Shown here: positions 53,526 through 63,568 of the stretch, in pieces
How the letters are laid out: each line of letters starts with the position of its first letter
How positions within the stretch are numbered: the stretch's first letter is position 1
Origin: a filamentous cyanobacterium ESFC-1
GTDB taxonomy: Bacteria; Cyanobacteriota; Cyanobacteriia; Cyanobacteriales; Spirulinaceae
Length of the DNA: 64,000 nucleotides
Direction: 5' to 3'
Assembly (NCBI GenBank): GCA_000380225.1
Contig: KB904821.1
Location: forward strand, 1,850,830 to 1,914,829
Notes under the pieces: generated by a model
Database searches by the model: none
Seen by the model: only the letters and a program-made list of their open reading frames with translations
What the model was told of the DNA's origin: nothing
Program-made: the position numbers and the translations under genes

Positions 53526-54956
53526 TTATTCAGATTCGGGCCACCAGTAATAAATCGCCCAAACTAAAAGCGACATTCCCGCAATGGTGGGAATATTAAG
53601 CAAAAGCCAATCGGCTAAACGGTAGAATAAAAAGCCGAAAATAAACCAAATATAGAGAATACTAAACGGGGCATAAATCGCCAGAATCCAAGCATCCTTG
53701 GGTCGTTCTTGCGTCGGCTTTCCGGTGAGTAAATTCGCATAAAAACCAAAAGCCCGACTGCGTAAATTATTAATCCCGGTAATCGCCACTGTGAGATAAT
53801 AACCGTCAAACTTTGCCATCGGATTCAAGTTAACTGCAACGGTAAATAAAGCCGCAACCATCAACAAAAAACTCGCTGTATGTAACCAACTACCAGCCAC
53901 CGTAAAATTCCACAAACACAAGGCGATCGCGGCGATTGTAATCTGAACAATTACCCCAGCCCCGACTACTAAAATGCGGTAAAATCGCGATAAACAATAT
54001 TGATCCGTTGTGTCTGTATAAGCCGCCGGAAATAAGCACATAAACAGCAACCCCACTTCGGGAACATCGCCGCTATAATTCTTAAGCGTGAAGGCGTGAC
54101 CGAGTTCGTGTAAAGTCACCACCGAAACTGAAAGTAAGGCAAAAGGAATCAATAAAGATGACCCAGAAGCCTGCATTAAATCTTGCCCAAACTTGAGAAT
54201 TTCTCCCCGTTGATGAGTCCCATAAACCCAAGCCGTGGCCAGGAAGAAAAGTAAACCAAAAGCAAATATTCTCGACCAGAAAAAGCGGATTTTGTCAATA
54301 TGTTGATTCAGCCAAGGATCGGGATTAAATAAAGGGATTTTAAAAAACAACAGTTGCAACGGATTAAACTTACCCCGCTTCTGCTTTTTCATCGGTTGCG
54401 TTCCCTCTAACATTCCCGTCGCTGCCAACATTTGTAACAGCCGTTGGAAATGAGTGGGAGGAAGACAAAACTCGGCTAAAATCGCTTGACTCGATAAAAC
54501 GCCCAACTGTTCGATCGCATTTTTATCCTGACAACTGACTTGTAAAAAAGTGCGATCGCCCCGATTGCGAAGAATCCAATAGCCATCCGGGTTAAAACGC
54601 CATTGAACAGTTGACTTTAACGCCGGAGTGTCCACCGTTGGAGTCGGGTTATCTGCCTCATTTCCAAACGCCAACACCTCCCATTCAATTAACTTTTGAA
54701 TCAACCCCGCAACTAAATCCCCAGACGCATCAGGAAACTTTTTTTGCACTTGGGCTTGAATCTGTTTCACCTGGAAACGCCCATTAAAGTGACGCAACGC
54801 CCAAGCCTCGACTTCAGAAATCGGGTATTTTTGGCGAGTTTGCGGTGAAATAAGCAAAAAATCGTTGCTGTCGCGTTGTTTTCCCAGTTTCCAAAACTGT
54901 TCTAACGCTGGACAGACAAAATCATCCCAAGCTGTGTCAGTTTCCGGTAGATACAT
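53526..54956 (-). CDS. M50-family membrane metalloprotease with PqqD-like N-terminus
   Basis: A 476-residue protein. Residues about 35-100 (ISEVEAWALRHFNGRFQVKQ) look like a PqqD/RRE winged helix, the leader-peptide-binding domain of RiPP pathways. A second winged-helix-like stretch (about 120-190) is less clear. The membrane part contains HELGHAFTLK (HEXXH) and, further on, NLNPMAKFDGYYL (the NPXXXXDG motif), the S2P active site. About six membrane segments follow. It resembles YydH/SboX-like peptide proteases and probably cleaves or exports a peptide together with the HlyD adaptor. No precursor peptide gene was seen nearby. Confidence 0.8.
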   Translation of the reverse strand: MYLPETDTAWDDFVCPALEQFWKLGKQRDSNDFLLISPQTRQKYPISEVEAWALRHFNGRFQVKQIQAQVQKKFPDASGDLVAGLIQKLIEWEVLAFGNEADNPTPTVDTPALKSTVQWRFNPDGYWILRNRGDRTFLQVSCQDKNAIEQLGVLSSQAILAEFCLPPTHFQRLLQMLAATGMLEGTQPMKKQKRGKFNPLQLLFFKIPLFNPDPWLNQHIDKIRFFWSRIFAFGLLFFLATAWVYGTHQRGEILKFGQDLMQASGSSLLIPFALLSVSVVTLHELGHAFTLKNYSGDVPEVGLLFMCLFPAAYTDTTDQYCLSRFYRILVVGAGVIVQITIAAIALCLWNFTVAGSWLHTASFLLMVAALFTVAVNLNPMAKFDGYYLTVAITGINNLRSRAFGFYANLLTGKPTQERPKDAWILAIYAPFSILYIWFIFGFLFYRLADWLLLNIPTIAGMSLLVWAIYYWWPESE

Positions 54957-55161
54957 TGGTCGTTCAGTAAGCCTTCACTGACTTCTCGGGCCAAAAGGAT
55001 GGATTTTATGCAGCGATCGCGTATTCTTTACAAAACTTTACAAAATCGGGGGTTCTAGGTTGCCTCAATACCGGAGAAAAACGACTTTCTACCAAGAGAT
55101 TGACGATTTTAGGTAAATTCCCAAGCTAGGTTAAAACGGTTGTAATTTTCGATCTGATTTT

Positions 55162-55617
55162 ATGGAACTGACCAGCAAAACATTTACCGCAAACGGCTTG
55201 ATTCCTGCCCCTTATACTTGCGATGGCCAGGATACCTCTCCGAGTTTATTGTGGGAGAATATTCCCACCGAAACTCGCAGTTTAGCCCTGATTGTAGACG
55301 ATCCAGACGCGCCCAATTACACCTTTGTTCATTGGGTGGTGTACGATATTCCGACCCAAATCCGTCAACTCCCCGAAGGACTTTCGACCCAAAAAGAAAA
55401 GTTATCCGGTGGGGGAACCCAAGGAACCAATGATTTTGGCAACTTAGGTTATGGTGGGCCTTGTCCTCCCAATGGAACCCACCGTTATTTCTTTAAACTG
55501 TACGCCCTCGATCGCGTTTTGGGGTTAAATTCTGGTGCAACCAAAGCCCAGTTACAAGCCGCAATGAGTGGTCATGTTTTAGAAGCAACAGAGTTAGTAG
55601 GACGTTACGGACGTTAG
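55162..55617 (+). CDS. YbhB/YbcL family PEBP protein
   Basis: A 151-residue phosphatidylethanolamine-binding-like protein. Conserved pieces are YTCDGQDTSPSLLWENIPTE, LALIVDDPDAP, FVHWVVYDIP, GGPCPPNGTHRYFFKLYALD and a C-terminal helix EATELVGRYGR. The ligand-pocket His and DPDAP are intact. Bacterial members (Raf-kinase-inhibitor-like) have no settled role. Start ATG 55162. No signal peptide, so cytoplasmic. Confidence 0.88.
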   Translation: MELTSKTFTANGLIPAPYTCDGQDTSPSLLWENIPTETRSLALIVDDPDAPNYTFVHWVVYDIPTQIRQLPEGLSTQKEKLSGGGTQGTNDFGNLGYGGPCPPNGTHRYFFKLYALDRVLGLNSGATKAQLQAAMSGHVLEATELVGRYGR

Positions 55618-55723
55618 CGGTAACTGAGAAAGAGTGGGAACTTGAGAAGATGCGATCGCGGTCTCGAATCCACAAGCTACCATAGCAGTTTACAATCTGT
55701 AACGTTCCCGACGCGATCGCCCG

Positions 55724-57373
55724 ATGAAAGATATCAGCAAAGCCCTGCAACAGCGCGAAACTCAAATCGTTTTAGCTTGGTTACTCGGTGGTTTAGTATT
55801 CCGCAGCCTTATCGCATTGTGGCTATATCCCGGTTTTGACGAAGCCTACTACTATCTCTACAGCCAACACCTCGATTGGAGTTACTTCGACCATCCCCTT
55901 TTGGTAGCTTTTACCACCGGATTCGGGGTGTGGTTAACCGGGATTGTCTCGCAATTTACGATCCGCATGGGTACGCTGTTGCTGTACACCGGGAGTTTAC
56001 TGCTGTTATATCTCACCAGCCGCCGTTTATTCGGTCTGAGGGCCGCCCAATACACCCTCGCTATCTCCAGCGTCATTCCGGTCTTTTTCCTCGCCTTTGG
56101 GACAATGACATTGCCAGACGGGCCGTTGATTTTTTTCTGGACGGGGACGCTGTATGTAGCGGTAAGAGAGTTTTTCGGGGAAAAAATATATCAACCCACC
56201 CCCAAGTTAGTGTTAATCAGCATTCTCGTCGGCTTGACTTGTTTAGCCAAATATCACGGCTTTCTGCTCGGATTTGGCTTATTTTGCTTTGTCATTCTCA
56301 GCCCCCGTCATCGCTGCGTTTTGACTTCCCGTTGGTTGGGGTTGGGTTTGCTGGCGTTTGGCTTGACGCTGTTTCCCTTGTGGTGGTGGAATTTTCAACA
56401 CGATTGGGTGTCTTTTCAGTTCCAACTCTCCTCTCGCTTTGAACCGGAAACCGGAATCGAGAAACCGGGGTTTAGCTGGCTCAAAGTGCTGTTAGTGTGG
56501 TTAATGACGGTGGGATATCTTTGCCCGACAATGGGTTTACCGTTGTGGTGGATTTCAGCGCGATCGCTCTCCACTCAAATTCGCCACACCTTTCCCAAAC
56601 TACATCCCAAAATTAAATTTAGTCGCAACTTTCTCGAAAAGCAAGGTCTTATTCTCGCCGTATCCCTCCCCCTCACCCTCGGATTCACCTTGCTGGGGGG
56701 CAAAGAGGCGATTCTGCCCGCTTGGCCCATGCCAGGATTTTGGGGTTTAACGATACTACTGGGCGATCGCGCCGTAGATTGGCAGCAGCAGTCTCGCTTA
56801 GGGTTTCGTCGTTGGATTAGCGGTACAGCAATTTTCCTCACCACCCTACTCATTGTCGTCCTACTGCATCTCAATCTCGGTACATTACAAAAACCCAGCA
56901 ATTTTGCCTTATTCGGCGGCTTTATTGCCCCCAAACAAGACCCCTCGCGAGAATTAATCGATATTACGCAACTACGCCAAGGCTTCCTCGATCATCCCTC
57001 TCTACGTCAAGCCCTAGCCAACAGCGACTTTATCTTCAGTAACGCTTACTATCTCGGTGGCTATCTCAGCATGGCCATTACCCCCATTCAAGACATTCCC
57101 ATCACCTGTTTTAGTAAAGATATGCGCGGCTTTGCTACTTGGTCACAACCGGGAGAATTTGTCAATCAAAATGGCTTATATATTACCCTCGAACGCTTCC
57201 ATGAAATGCCCGGAGTCACTGATGATTTTAGTAACTATTTTCGCACCTTTACCGAAATTGGCACCATCCCCTTAAAACGAGGAGGAGAAATTACCGACGT
57301 TTTCCACATTTACCAAGCCCAAACTCTCCTCAAACCCTATCCTCGTTCCCCAGTGGATTTGTTAGCGAGTTGA
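55724..57373 (+). CDS. GT39/ArnT-like glycosyltransferase
   Basis: A 549-residue multi-spanning GT-C enzyme. The catalytic loop GFDEAYYYLYSQHLDWSYFD with D39/E40, and DHPLL, are as in ArnT and PMT. About 10 membrane helices are followed by a soluble domain (about 390-549). Such enzymes move sugars from polyprenyl-phosphate donors to lipids or proteins at the periplasmic face. Start ATG 55724. It is convergent with bicA and separated by 86 bp. Confidence 0.8.
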   Translation: MKDISKALQQRETQIVLAWLLGGLVFRSLIALWLYPGFDEAYYYLYSQHLDWSYFDHPLLVAFTTGFGVWLTGIVSQFTIRMGTLLLYTGSLLLLYLTSRRLFGLRAAQYTLAISSVIPVFFLAFGTMTLPDGPLIFFWTGTLYVAVREFFGEKIYQPTPKLVLISILVGLTCLAKYHGFLLGFGLFCFVILSPRHRCVLTSRWLGLGLLAFGLTLFPLWWWNFQHDWVSFQFQLSSRFEPETGIEKPGFSWLKVLLVWLMTVGYLCPTMGLPLWWISARSLSTQIRHTFPKLHPKIKFSRNFLEKQGLILAVSLPLTLGFTLLGGKEAILPAWPMPGFWGLTILLGDRAVDWQQQSRLGFRRWISGTAIFLTTLLIVVLLHLNLGTLQKPSNFALFGGFIAPKQDPSRELIDITQLRQGFLDHPSLRQALANSDFIFSNAYYLGGYLSMAITPIQDIPITCFSKDMRGFATWSQPGEFVNQNGLYITLERFHEMPGVTDDFSNYFRTFTEIGTIPLKRGGEITDVFHIYQAQTLLKPYPRSPVDLLAS

Positions 57374-57459
57374 GTAATAAAGTTTTTGTGCGCTCTACGC
57401 AGTTTCCGATAATGTTTTTTGAGATGTTTGGGATTAGATACTTTATAGTTTGATACCTG

Positions 57460-59172
57460 CTAAGAACCCGGCAAAACCGACTCAGGAATATTGTCATAGC
57501 TCGAAGCATCTTTTTGCTGCACAATGCGTAAACCTTGTTTCAACGCCGTGATGCGATCGCCCATCCAATGATCCCCTGGAATTAAACCAGCAATGCCCAA
57601 CTTTTCTAAGCGACGTTTCACTTTTCCTGTAGCCCCCACCACAACCACATCTCGTTCCGCATCGATCGCTTCTTGAATCGCATTTTCAATCGCTAAAGAA
57701 GAAGTCACACCGAGAACGGGTACTTCACCCAAATCAACAATCAAAACATCATAATGACTAATCGCACTATGTTCTCTGGCAATGGCTTTAGCCACCCCAA
57801 AAATCATCGGCCCGCTTAAATGGAACAGCAAAACCCGACCATTGGCCGCATCTAAAATTTGCTTTTCTTCTTCAGTCATCACAATTTGATCGTCAGCATC
57901 GGTAATCGCTTTTACGGACTCTGATTGCAATTCTTCTAAACGTTCAATGGTCAAAATATTAGCAATGAAAACGCCCACAGCCACCGCGACCATTAAATCG
58001 ACAAATACCGTCAGAAAGACCACACTATAAACAATTCCGGCAGCCTTCCAAGAAATTTGATGAACCCGTCTGAGGAAGCTCCAATCAATAATATTAATCC
58101 CCACCTTTAAGACAATTCCGGCTAACACAGCCAGGGGAATGCCTGAAGTTAAAGGGGCAGCCCATAACACGACAATTAATAACACTAAAGCCCGCGTAAT
58201 TCCTGCTAAAGCGGTGCGTCCTCCGGCTTGAATATTGACCACGGTGGCTGTAGTTGCCCCAGAACCCGCAATACCCCCCGATAAACCCGTAATTAAGTTG
58301 GCAACTCCTTGACCAATTAACTCCTTATTGGATTTATGTTCAGTCCGGGTCAAGCTATCAGAAACCAAACAAGTTAAAAGGCAATCAATAGAACCCACCA
58401 TAGCTAGAACCATGGCATTAACAAACATTAACCGCAAATTGTTTGAGGTAAATGTCGGCATTTGTAGTTCTGGCAAACCGGGGACAATCTCGCCAATGGT
58501 TGCGATCGTGCGAATGTCCATATCTTTCAGGAAAATCAAAGAAATGGCCGTACCAATCACCAAAGCGACCAGTTGAGGTGGGACAAGTTTTTTCAGGGAT
58601 GAAGGGTAAAAGAATAGAATCGCCAGGGTAATTACCCCTAACGCGGTTTCCCAAGGGCTAATATTAGCGATTAAATTGGGGAAAGCCCTAATTACTCCAA
58701 TTACGCCACCAGGCGGGGTTTCTTGCCCGATAAAAGGGGCAATTTGTAAGAAAATGAGAATCACGCCAATTCCGGTCATAAACCCTGAAATGACGTTATA
58801 CGGAAGCATGGTAATGTATTTGCCCAAGCGCAGAACGCCAAACAAAATTTGAAAGACTCCTGCCAGCATCACCACGGTAAAAGCCATGGCCAGTCCGGTT
58901 TGTCGGTCTGGACTGTTGGCTACTAATTCGGTAATTACTGCCGTAACAATGACCGTCATCGGGCCGGTGGGTTCAGAAATCAGGCTAGGAGTACCGCCAA
59001 ATAAAGACGCGAAAAAGCCGATCAAGATTGCCCCCCATAAACCCGCAGAAGCGCCAGCCCCCGAAGCAATCCCGAAAGCGAGGGCCATGGGTAAGGCAAC
59101 GACGGCAGCAGTGAGTCCGCCAAAAATATCTCCTTTGAAGTTGCGGAAGTGGATTTTGTTGGTTATTTGCAT
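57460..59172 (-). CDS. bicA: Na+-dependent bicarbonate transporter BicA (SulP family)
   Basis: A 570-residue SulP protein. The N-terminus MQITNKIHFRNFKGDIFGGL and the run LTAAVVALPMALAFGIASGA closely follow BicA of marine Synechococcus as I remember it. Fourteen hydrophobic segments are followed by a STAS domain (about 440-550, with VLLFHLSGPMIFGVAKAIAR and VPVLGVTSSLAIENA). BicA takes up HCO3- with Na+ at the plasma membrane with high flux and low affinity as part of the CO2-concentrating mechanism. It lies 40 bp after a universal stress protein gene and, with a second SulP gene, forms a three-gene set on one strand. Confidence 0.9.
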   Translation of the reverse strand: MQITNKIHFRNFKGDIFGGLTAAVVALPMALAFGIASGAGASAGLWGAILIGFFASLFGGTPSLISEPTGPMTVIVTAVITELVANSPDRQTGLAMAFTVVMLAGVFQILFGVLRLGKYITMLPYNVISGFMTGIGVILIFLQIAPFIGQETPPGGVIGVIRAFPNLIANISPWETALGVITLAILFFYPSSLKKLVPPQLVALVIGTAISLIFLKDMDIRTIATIGEIVPGLPELQMPTFTSNNLRLMFVNAMVLAMVGSIDCLLTCLVSDSLTRTEHKSNKELIGQGVANLITGLSGGIAGSGATTATVVNIQAGGRTALAGITRALVLLIVVLWAAPLTSGIPLAVLAGIVLKVGINIIDWSFLRRVHQISWKAAGIVYSVVFLTVFVDLMVAVAVGVFIANILTIERLEELQSESVKAITDADDQIVMTEEEKQILDAANGRVLLFHLSGPMIFGVAKAIAREHSAISHYDVLIVDLGEVPVLGVTSSLAIENAIQEAIDAERDVVVVGATGKVKRRLEKLGIAGLIPGDHWMGDRITALKQGLRIVQQKDASSYDNIPESVLPGS

Positions 59173-59212
59173 AAAAATTTCTCTCTATTGAAGCGGTATG
59201 AATTTGGTGACA

Positions 59213-60085
59213 TTAACGGAATAACAATACCGGAATATTACTACTTCTCAACATTTGGGCGGTGGTACTACCAATAACTAAATTGCGAATCCGACTATGG
59301 CCGTAAGCACCCATCAGTAATAAGCTAATATTTTGGGCGGTAATATAGGAGGCGATCGCCTTTTCGGGTTCTCCTTCTAAACGGCAAATGACCGGGTTAA
59401 ATCCCGATTCTTGTAAGGCTTTTTCTGCTGTTTGTAATCTAGCATTTACCGTGGTACTATCTTTACTTTTAGCTACCTTGACAACATGGATATCCATCCC
59501 TTTAAATAACGGAGATTTGCCCATAAATTGTAACATTTTCTGTCCTGTGGGACTACCATCATAAGCTAAAAGCACTCGCTCAAGCGGCTGATATTCTTGG
59601 GGAGTTACCAAGCAAGGTTTACGACCACTACGAATAATTCTTTCGACATTTCCACCCAAATGCCCCGAAGCAAAATCGGCATTTTCACCGCGTTTTCCGA
59701 GGATAATTAAATCATAATTCTGCTCAAATTCCTCTAAGCAATCTACCAGAAACCCGGTTTTGTGGATGGGGTGAATTGTGTCAATGCCCTCGGCTTTCAA
59801 ATTTTGCACAGCCGTTCGCAAAATTAACCTTGTTCGTCGCTGGTTGAGTTTGGCTTTTTCGTGTTCTAAATCAACCAAACGATTGAGTAAGTTTTCGGAA
59901 GCATCAATGCCAATACTGCCGCTAAAGTTTCCGGTAGAAATGACTTGCTGAGTGCGAATATCTGTAACGCACAAAACATCAAGGGTTGTCTCTGGCGCTT
60001 GGAGTCGGTTAGCTACATCTGCCCCATACCGATAGCTAGTTTCGGCAAAGGAAGACCCATCGGTGCAAATCAAAATACTTTTCAT
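59213..60085 (-). CDS. Tandem-domain universal stress protein
   Basis: A 290-residue protein of two UspA domains. The first begins KSILICTDGSSFAETSYRYG and contains GKRGENADFASGHLGGNVER; the second begins ERVLLAYDGSPTGQKMLQF and contains GAYGHSRIRNLVIGSTTAQM, the full G2XG9XG(S/T) ATP-binding motif. UspA proteins bind ATP and respond to stress; in cyanobacteria they are often encoded beside SulP or antiporter genes. It lies between bicA and another SulP gene and may regulate them. Start ATG 60085. Confidence 0.85.
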   Translation of the reverse strand: MKSILICTDGSSFAETSYRYGADVANRLQAPETTLDVLCVTDIRTQQVISTGNFSGSIGIDASENLLNRLVDLEHEKAKLNQRRTRLILRTAVQNLKAEGIDTIHPIHKTGFLVDCLEEFEQNYDLIILGKRGENADFASGHLGGNVERIIRSGRKPCLVTPQEYQPLERVLLAYDGSPTGQKMLQFMGKSPLFKGMDIHVVKVAKSKDSTTVNARLQTAEKALQESGFNPVICRLEGEPEKAIASYITAQNISLLLMGAYGHSRIRNLVIGSTTAQMLRSSNIPVLLFR

Positions 60086-60124
60086 TATTGGGGATTATTT
60101 GTCAGAATTAGGGGATGGGGATGG

Positions 60125-61609
60125 TTAGTTAGGAACTTCAGAACTTTGAGTAATTTCTGGAGTTTTGTAGACCGCTAGTTTATCGTATAATGTGGCGCTG
60201 GCTTGATTTAATCCTACCAGTTCGACATCAGCCCCGTTACGGCGGAATTTAATCACGACGCGATCGAGCATTTCTACAGCCCCTTGATCCCAAAGGTGGG
60301 CTTGGGTCAAATCAATGGTGATGCGATCGACAAATTCGCTAAAGTCAAATGACTTGATAAAGTCTTCTTTGGATAAGAAGAAAATTTGTCCAAACACTTG
60401 ATAAGTTCGGTGAGTGCCATCTGTACTTAAAACGCTCTTAACCAAGACTAAATCGGCAATTTTGCGGGAGAAAAACACTGTACTCATCACAATTCCCGTC
60501 ACCACACCGAGGGCAAAATTCCGCGTGAAAATAGTCACGAACATGGTAGTTAACATTACTAAAGTTTCACTGCGGGGAATGCGGCGAATATTTGTGAAGG
60601 ATGACCAGCGAAATGTCCCGATCGCCACCATAATCATGACGGCAACTAAAGCCGCCATGGGCATTTGTTTGACCCAATCTTGCAAAACTAGAATAGCAAA
60701 TAAGAGAAATAAGCCAGAGGCCAGAGTGGATAAGCGGCCTCGTCCACCGGACTGGACATTAATCACCGATTGTCCAATCATGCCACAGCCGGCCATGCCC
60801 CCAAAAAAGGCGGTGGTGATATTAGCAATTCCTTGTCCTTTGGCTTCTCGGTTTTTGTCGCTGGGGGTGTCTGTGAGTTCATCGACGAGGGAAGCGGTGA
60901 GAAATGACGCTAATAAGCCGACGATGGCTAAGGTGAGCGAATACGGTAGAATAATCCTCAGCGTTTCTAAAGTTAAGGGAACTTGGGGCAGGGCAAACAA
61001 GGGTAAGCTGCCGGGTAATTCCCCCATGTCTCCCACGGTGGGAACTTCGAGTCTGAGGGCGATCGCCGCTAGGGTCATGACGGCAAGGGCTACCAAGGGA
61101 GAAGGAATGACTTTGGTAAATCGAGGCAAAATGTAAATAATAGCCAAGGAAAGACCCGTCAACACATACACCGTCGCTGGTACATTGGTAAGTTGCGGTA
61201 ACTGTGCCAGAAAAATCAATACCGCTAACGCATTGATATAGCCAATGGTCACCGAACGAGGTACATATTTCATCTGCCGTCCGAGTTTGAGAAAGCCAAA
61301 CACCAGTTGCCAGATTCCGGTTAACAAGGTAGCCGCGAATAAGTATTGTAAGCCGTGGTCTTTGACTAGATCGATCATCAGTAACGCCATGGCCCCGGTA
61401 GCCGCAGAAATCGATCCGGGTCTGCCCCCTAAAAAGGCGGTCATTACCGCAATAATAAAAGAGGCATAGAGTCCCACTTTCGGGTCAACTCCTGCAATAA
61501 TAGAGAAGGCGATCGCTTCGGGAATTAAGGCTAAACCCACCACTGCACCCGCTAAAATATCGGCTTTCACATTAGAAAGCCACTCTTGTCTGATTTTCCG
61601 AAGTTTCAA
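60125..61609 (-). CDS. SulP-family anion transporter
   Basis: A 494-residue protein if begun at TTG 61609. The start is supported by TAGGAGG five bases upstream and by the family N-terminus ([20 protein letters not shown]); a longer frame reaches 61732. About twelve membrane helices include [17 protein letters not shown] and [24 protein letters not shown] domain forms the last 100 residues ([20 protein letters not shown]). Its sequence is clearly different from BicA, so it is not a recent copy; sulfate or bicarbonate transport are both possible. Its gene is the first of the SulP-Usp-BicA series. Confidence 0.85.
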   Translation of the reverse strand: MKLRKIRQEWLSNVKADILAGAVVGLALIPEAIAFSIIAGVDPKVGLYASFIIAVMTAFLGGRPGSISAATGAMALLMIDLVKDHGLQYLFAATLLTGIWQLVFGFLKLGRQMKYVPRSVTIGYINALAVLIFLAQLPQLTNVPATVYVLTGLSLAIIYILPRFTKVIPSPLVALAVMTLAAIALRLEVPTVGDMGELPGSLPLFALPQVPLTLETLRIILPYSLTLAIVGLLASFLTASLVDELTDTPSDKNREAKGQGIANITTAFFGGMAGCGMIGQSVINVQSGGRGRLSTLASGLFLLFAILVLQDWVKQMPMAALVAVMIMVAIGTFRWSSFTNIRRIPRSETLVMLTTMFVTIFTRNFALGVVTGIVMSTVFFSRKIADLVLVKSVLSTDGTHRTYQVFGQIFFLSKEDFIKSFDFSEFVDRITIDLTQAHLWDQGAVEMLDRVVIKFRRNGADVELVGLNQASATLYDKLAVYKTPEITQSSEVPN

Positions 61610-61722
61610 TTTTCCTCCTAGGGCAAAAAAATGGTGACTGTGGCAATTACGGCAAAATTTCGCAGCCCAATTAACCAGGATACCTCCGATCCTGCCGCGA
61701 TCGCGATCGCCAGCTTTTAATC

Positions 61723-63114
61723 TTAAACCCAACGATCAAACCACATTCGCAAACGGTAGCCTTCGGGGGATAACGGCAAACCGAGATAAATGGGCAACCA
61801 GAAGATAAAGGCGGCAACGATCGCGACAATCAACGCGATCGCGAGTTGTCGATGCCAGTAGCGATCGCGACGCAACCATAAATCGATCCACCATGCTAAA
61901 GCTAAGGTTGCAAAGATCGACGCACTCATATAATGATACAGAAACGTACAACGGGAAACTTTCAGCCAGGGTAACAGATTCGCGCCGTAGTTGAGCAACA
62001 GATAAAAGCCGATCTCCGTCGAAGACAACAAGCGCATCTGCCACAATCGCCCCCACAGCAAGCGATACAGCATAAATACTAAAAAGAGCGCGATCGCCCC
62101 CGTACTCAGCCACCACAAGATCGGATTGCCCATGGCATGAACATCATAGATCACCTCCACTGCTTCTTGGGGAAGGGGAGGATAAGCCAAAATCGCGTCT
62201 TCGAGGTTACGAGCCGTGTTATAAAAATAAGCCACAGGCCGCCCCATTAACAGCCAACTGTACCACGGCGAGCAGTAAGGATGCACGCTCGTACCACTGC
62301 CAATATTTTGATGAAAGGTTAAAATGCGTTGCTGCATTTCCCAGAAACCGGGGGAAGGATTGAGGATTAAATGGGGAATCCAAAGCAAACTATAAGTTAA
62401 AACCGGAATAATGCCCAAATAAAGAATAATCTGCCTGAGTTTAAGCCGTTTTAGTGCCGGAGCAAACAACGCCAGATGACGACTCGACGGCAGCAACCCA
62501 GCCACCAACCAGATGAGATAAAAGCCCAAAAGAAAGCCCAAACCATTCCACTTAATCGCCGCAGAAGCCCCAAACCAAAACCCGGCAACGATCAAGAGGA
62601 AGCGGGGCGAACCGCGAGAACGAGTGGCTCTGAGGGCGCATAGCTGCCCTAGCAAGCCAAATAAGACCAGATAAATGTTATTAAGAGCAAAACGGGACTC
62701 AACCAGAAATAAACCATCAAGAGCAGCGAATAAAGTGGCAATGAGAGCATAACTAGGGCGGCGGTTGAGTTCGTAGGCGATCGCGCCCACCACCAAAGGC
62801 AGAAACGATCCCGTCAGGGCGTTTAACCAACGATAGCTAAAAGGAGTCCGAATCGACCCCAACAAGCCGTTGACGGTATCTTGGCCAATCGGGAGGCGAT
62901 CGCCAATCCAAATTCCCAGAGTCAGGATATATTGACTGAGGGGCGGATGAGCGTTGTACACGGGTTTCCCTAGCAGGTAGCGATTCGCAAAAACGGGATA
63001 ATACACTTCGTCAAAGACAAGGGTATTCAACTCACTCAAGCGCCAAAACCGCAATCCTAAAGAGATTATAAAGATCGCCCCCAACGCGATCGCCCACCCA
63101 ATTCTTTTTGTCAT
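61723..63114 (-). CDS. PMT-type glycosyltransferase (GT39, protein/lipid mannosyltransferase-like)
   Basis: A 463-residue multi-spanning protein. The PMT signature [20 protein letters not shown] (D35/E36) and [14 protein letters not shown] are followed by 11 or so hydrophobic segments. The family moves mannose from dolichol- or polyprenyl-phosphate to protein Ser/Thr at the outer membrane face. The start codon is the last base triplet of a heptamer array (ACCAATGACAAAAAG), so the promoter must lie beyond or inside the repeats. It is 113 bp from the SulP start. Confidence 0.8.
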   Translation of the reverse strand: MTKRIGWAIALGAIFIISLGLRFWRLSELNTLVFDEVYYPVFANRYLLGKPVYNAHPPLSQYILTLGIWIGDRLPIGQDTVNGLLGSIRTPFSYRWLNALTGSFLPLVVGAIAYELNRRPSYALIATLFAALDGLFLVESRFALNNIYLVLFGLLGQLCALRATRSRGSPRFLLIVAGFWFGASAAIKWNGLGFLLGFYLIWLVAGLLPSSRHLALFAPALKRLKLRQIILYLGIIPVLTYSLLWIPHLILNPSPGFWEMQQRILTFHQNIGSGTSVHPYCSPWYSWLLMGRPVAYFYNTARNLEDAILAYPPLPQEAVEVIYDVHAMGNPILWWLSTGAIALFLVFMLYRLLWGRLWQMRLLSSTEIGFYLLLNYGANLLPWLKVSRCTFLYHYMSASIFATLALAWWIDLWLRRDRYWHRQLAIALIVAIVAAFIFWLPIYLGLPLSPEGYRLRMWFDRWV

Positions 63115-63328
63115 TGGTTGTTGGTTGTTGGTTGTTGGTTGTTGGTTATTGGTTATTGGTTATTGGTTATTGGTTATTGGTTATTGGTTGTTGGTTATTG
63201 GTTGTTGGTTATTGGTTGTTGGTTGTTGGTTATTGGTTATTGGTTATTGGTTATTGGTTATTGGTTGTTGGTTATTGGTTGTTGGTTATTGGTTGTTGGT
63301 TGTTGGTTATTGGTTATTGGTTGTTGGC
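63115..63328. repeat. Heptamer array (TTGGTTA/TTGGTTG), about 30 units
   Basis: About 214 bp of tandem seven-base units differing at the last base only (A or G). Long false frames such as [13 protein letters not shown] arise from it. The PMT start codon adjoins its left end. Long arrays of this type are known as STRRs in cyanobacterial genomes. Confidence 0.9.
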
Positions 63329-63391
63329 AGAATCCCCGAATTGGTCATTGGTAATTGGTAATTGCTAATTTCCTCCCCCTCCTCCCCCTCT

Positions 63392-63436
<45 letters not shown>

Positions 63437-63515
63437 TCCCCACTCCCCCAACTCCTCCCCCTACTGCCCACTGCCCACTGCCTACTGCCCAAGACCCACT
63501 CCTCCCTAGAAACCG

Positions 63516-63543
63516 AAAAAACCCCTCAAACTATTGAGGGGCT
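63516..63543 (-). terminator. Terminator of the DUF4149 gene
   Basis: On the minus strand AGCCCCTCAA-TAGT-TTGAGGGG is followed by six T, 26 bp beyond the stop. Confidence 0.85.
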
Positions 63544-63568
63544 GAAATGGGTGTGAGGATGTGATGTG

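Noticed and set aside
55642-55720. Possible tRNA-like segment with TCTCGAATCCAC
   Set aside because: No acceptor stem or anticodon arm can be formed around it.
63108-63368. Three plus-strand frames reading [13 protein letters not shown] repeats
   Set aside because: They are translations of a seven-base tandem repeat in all three frames and have no start signals or composition of real membrane proteins.
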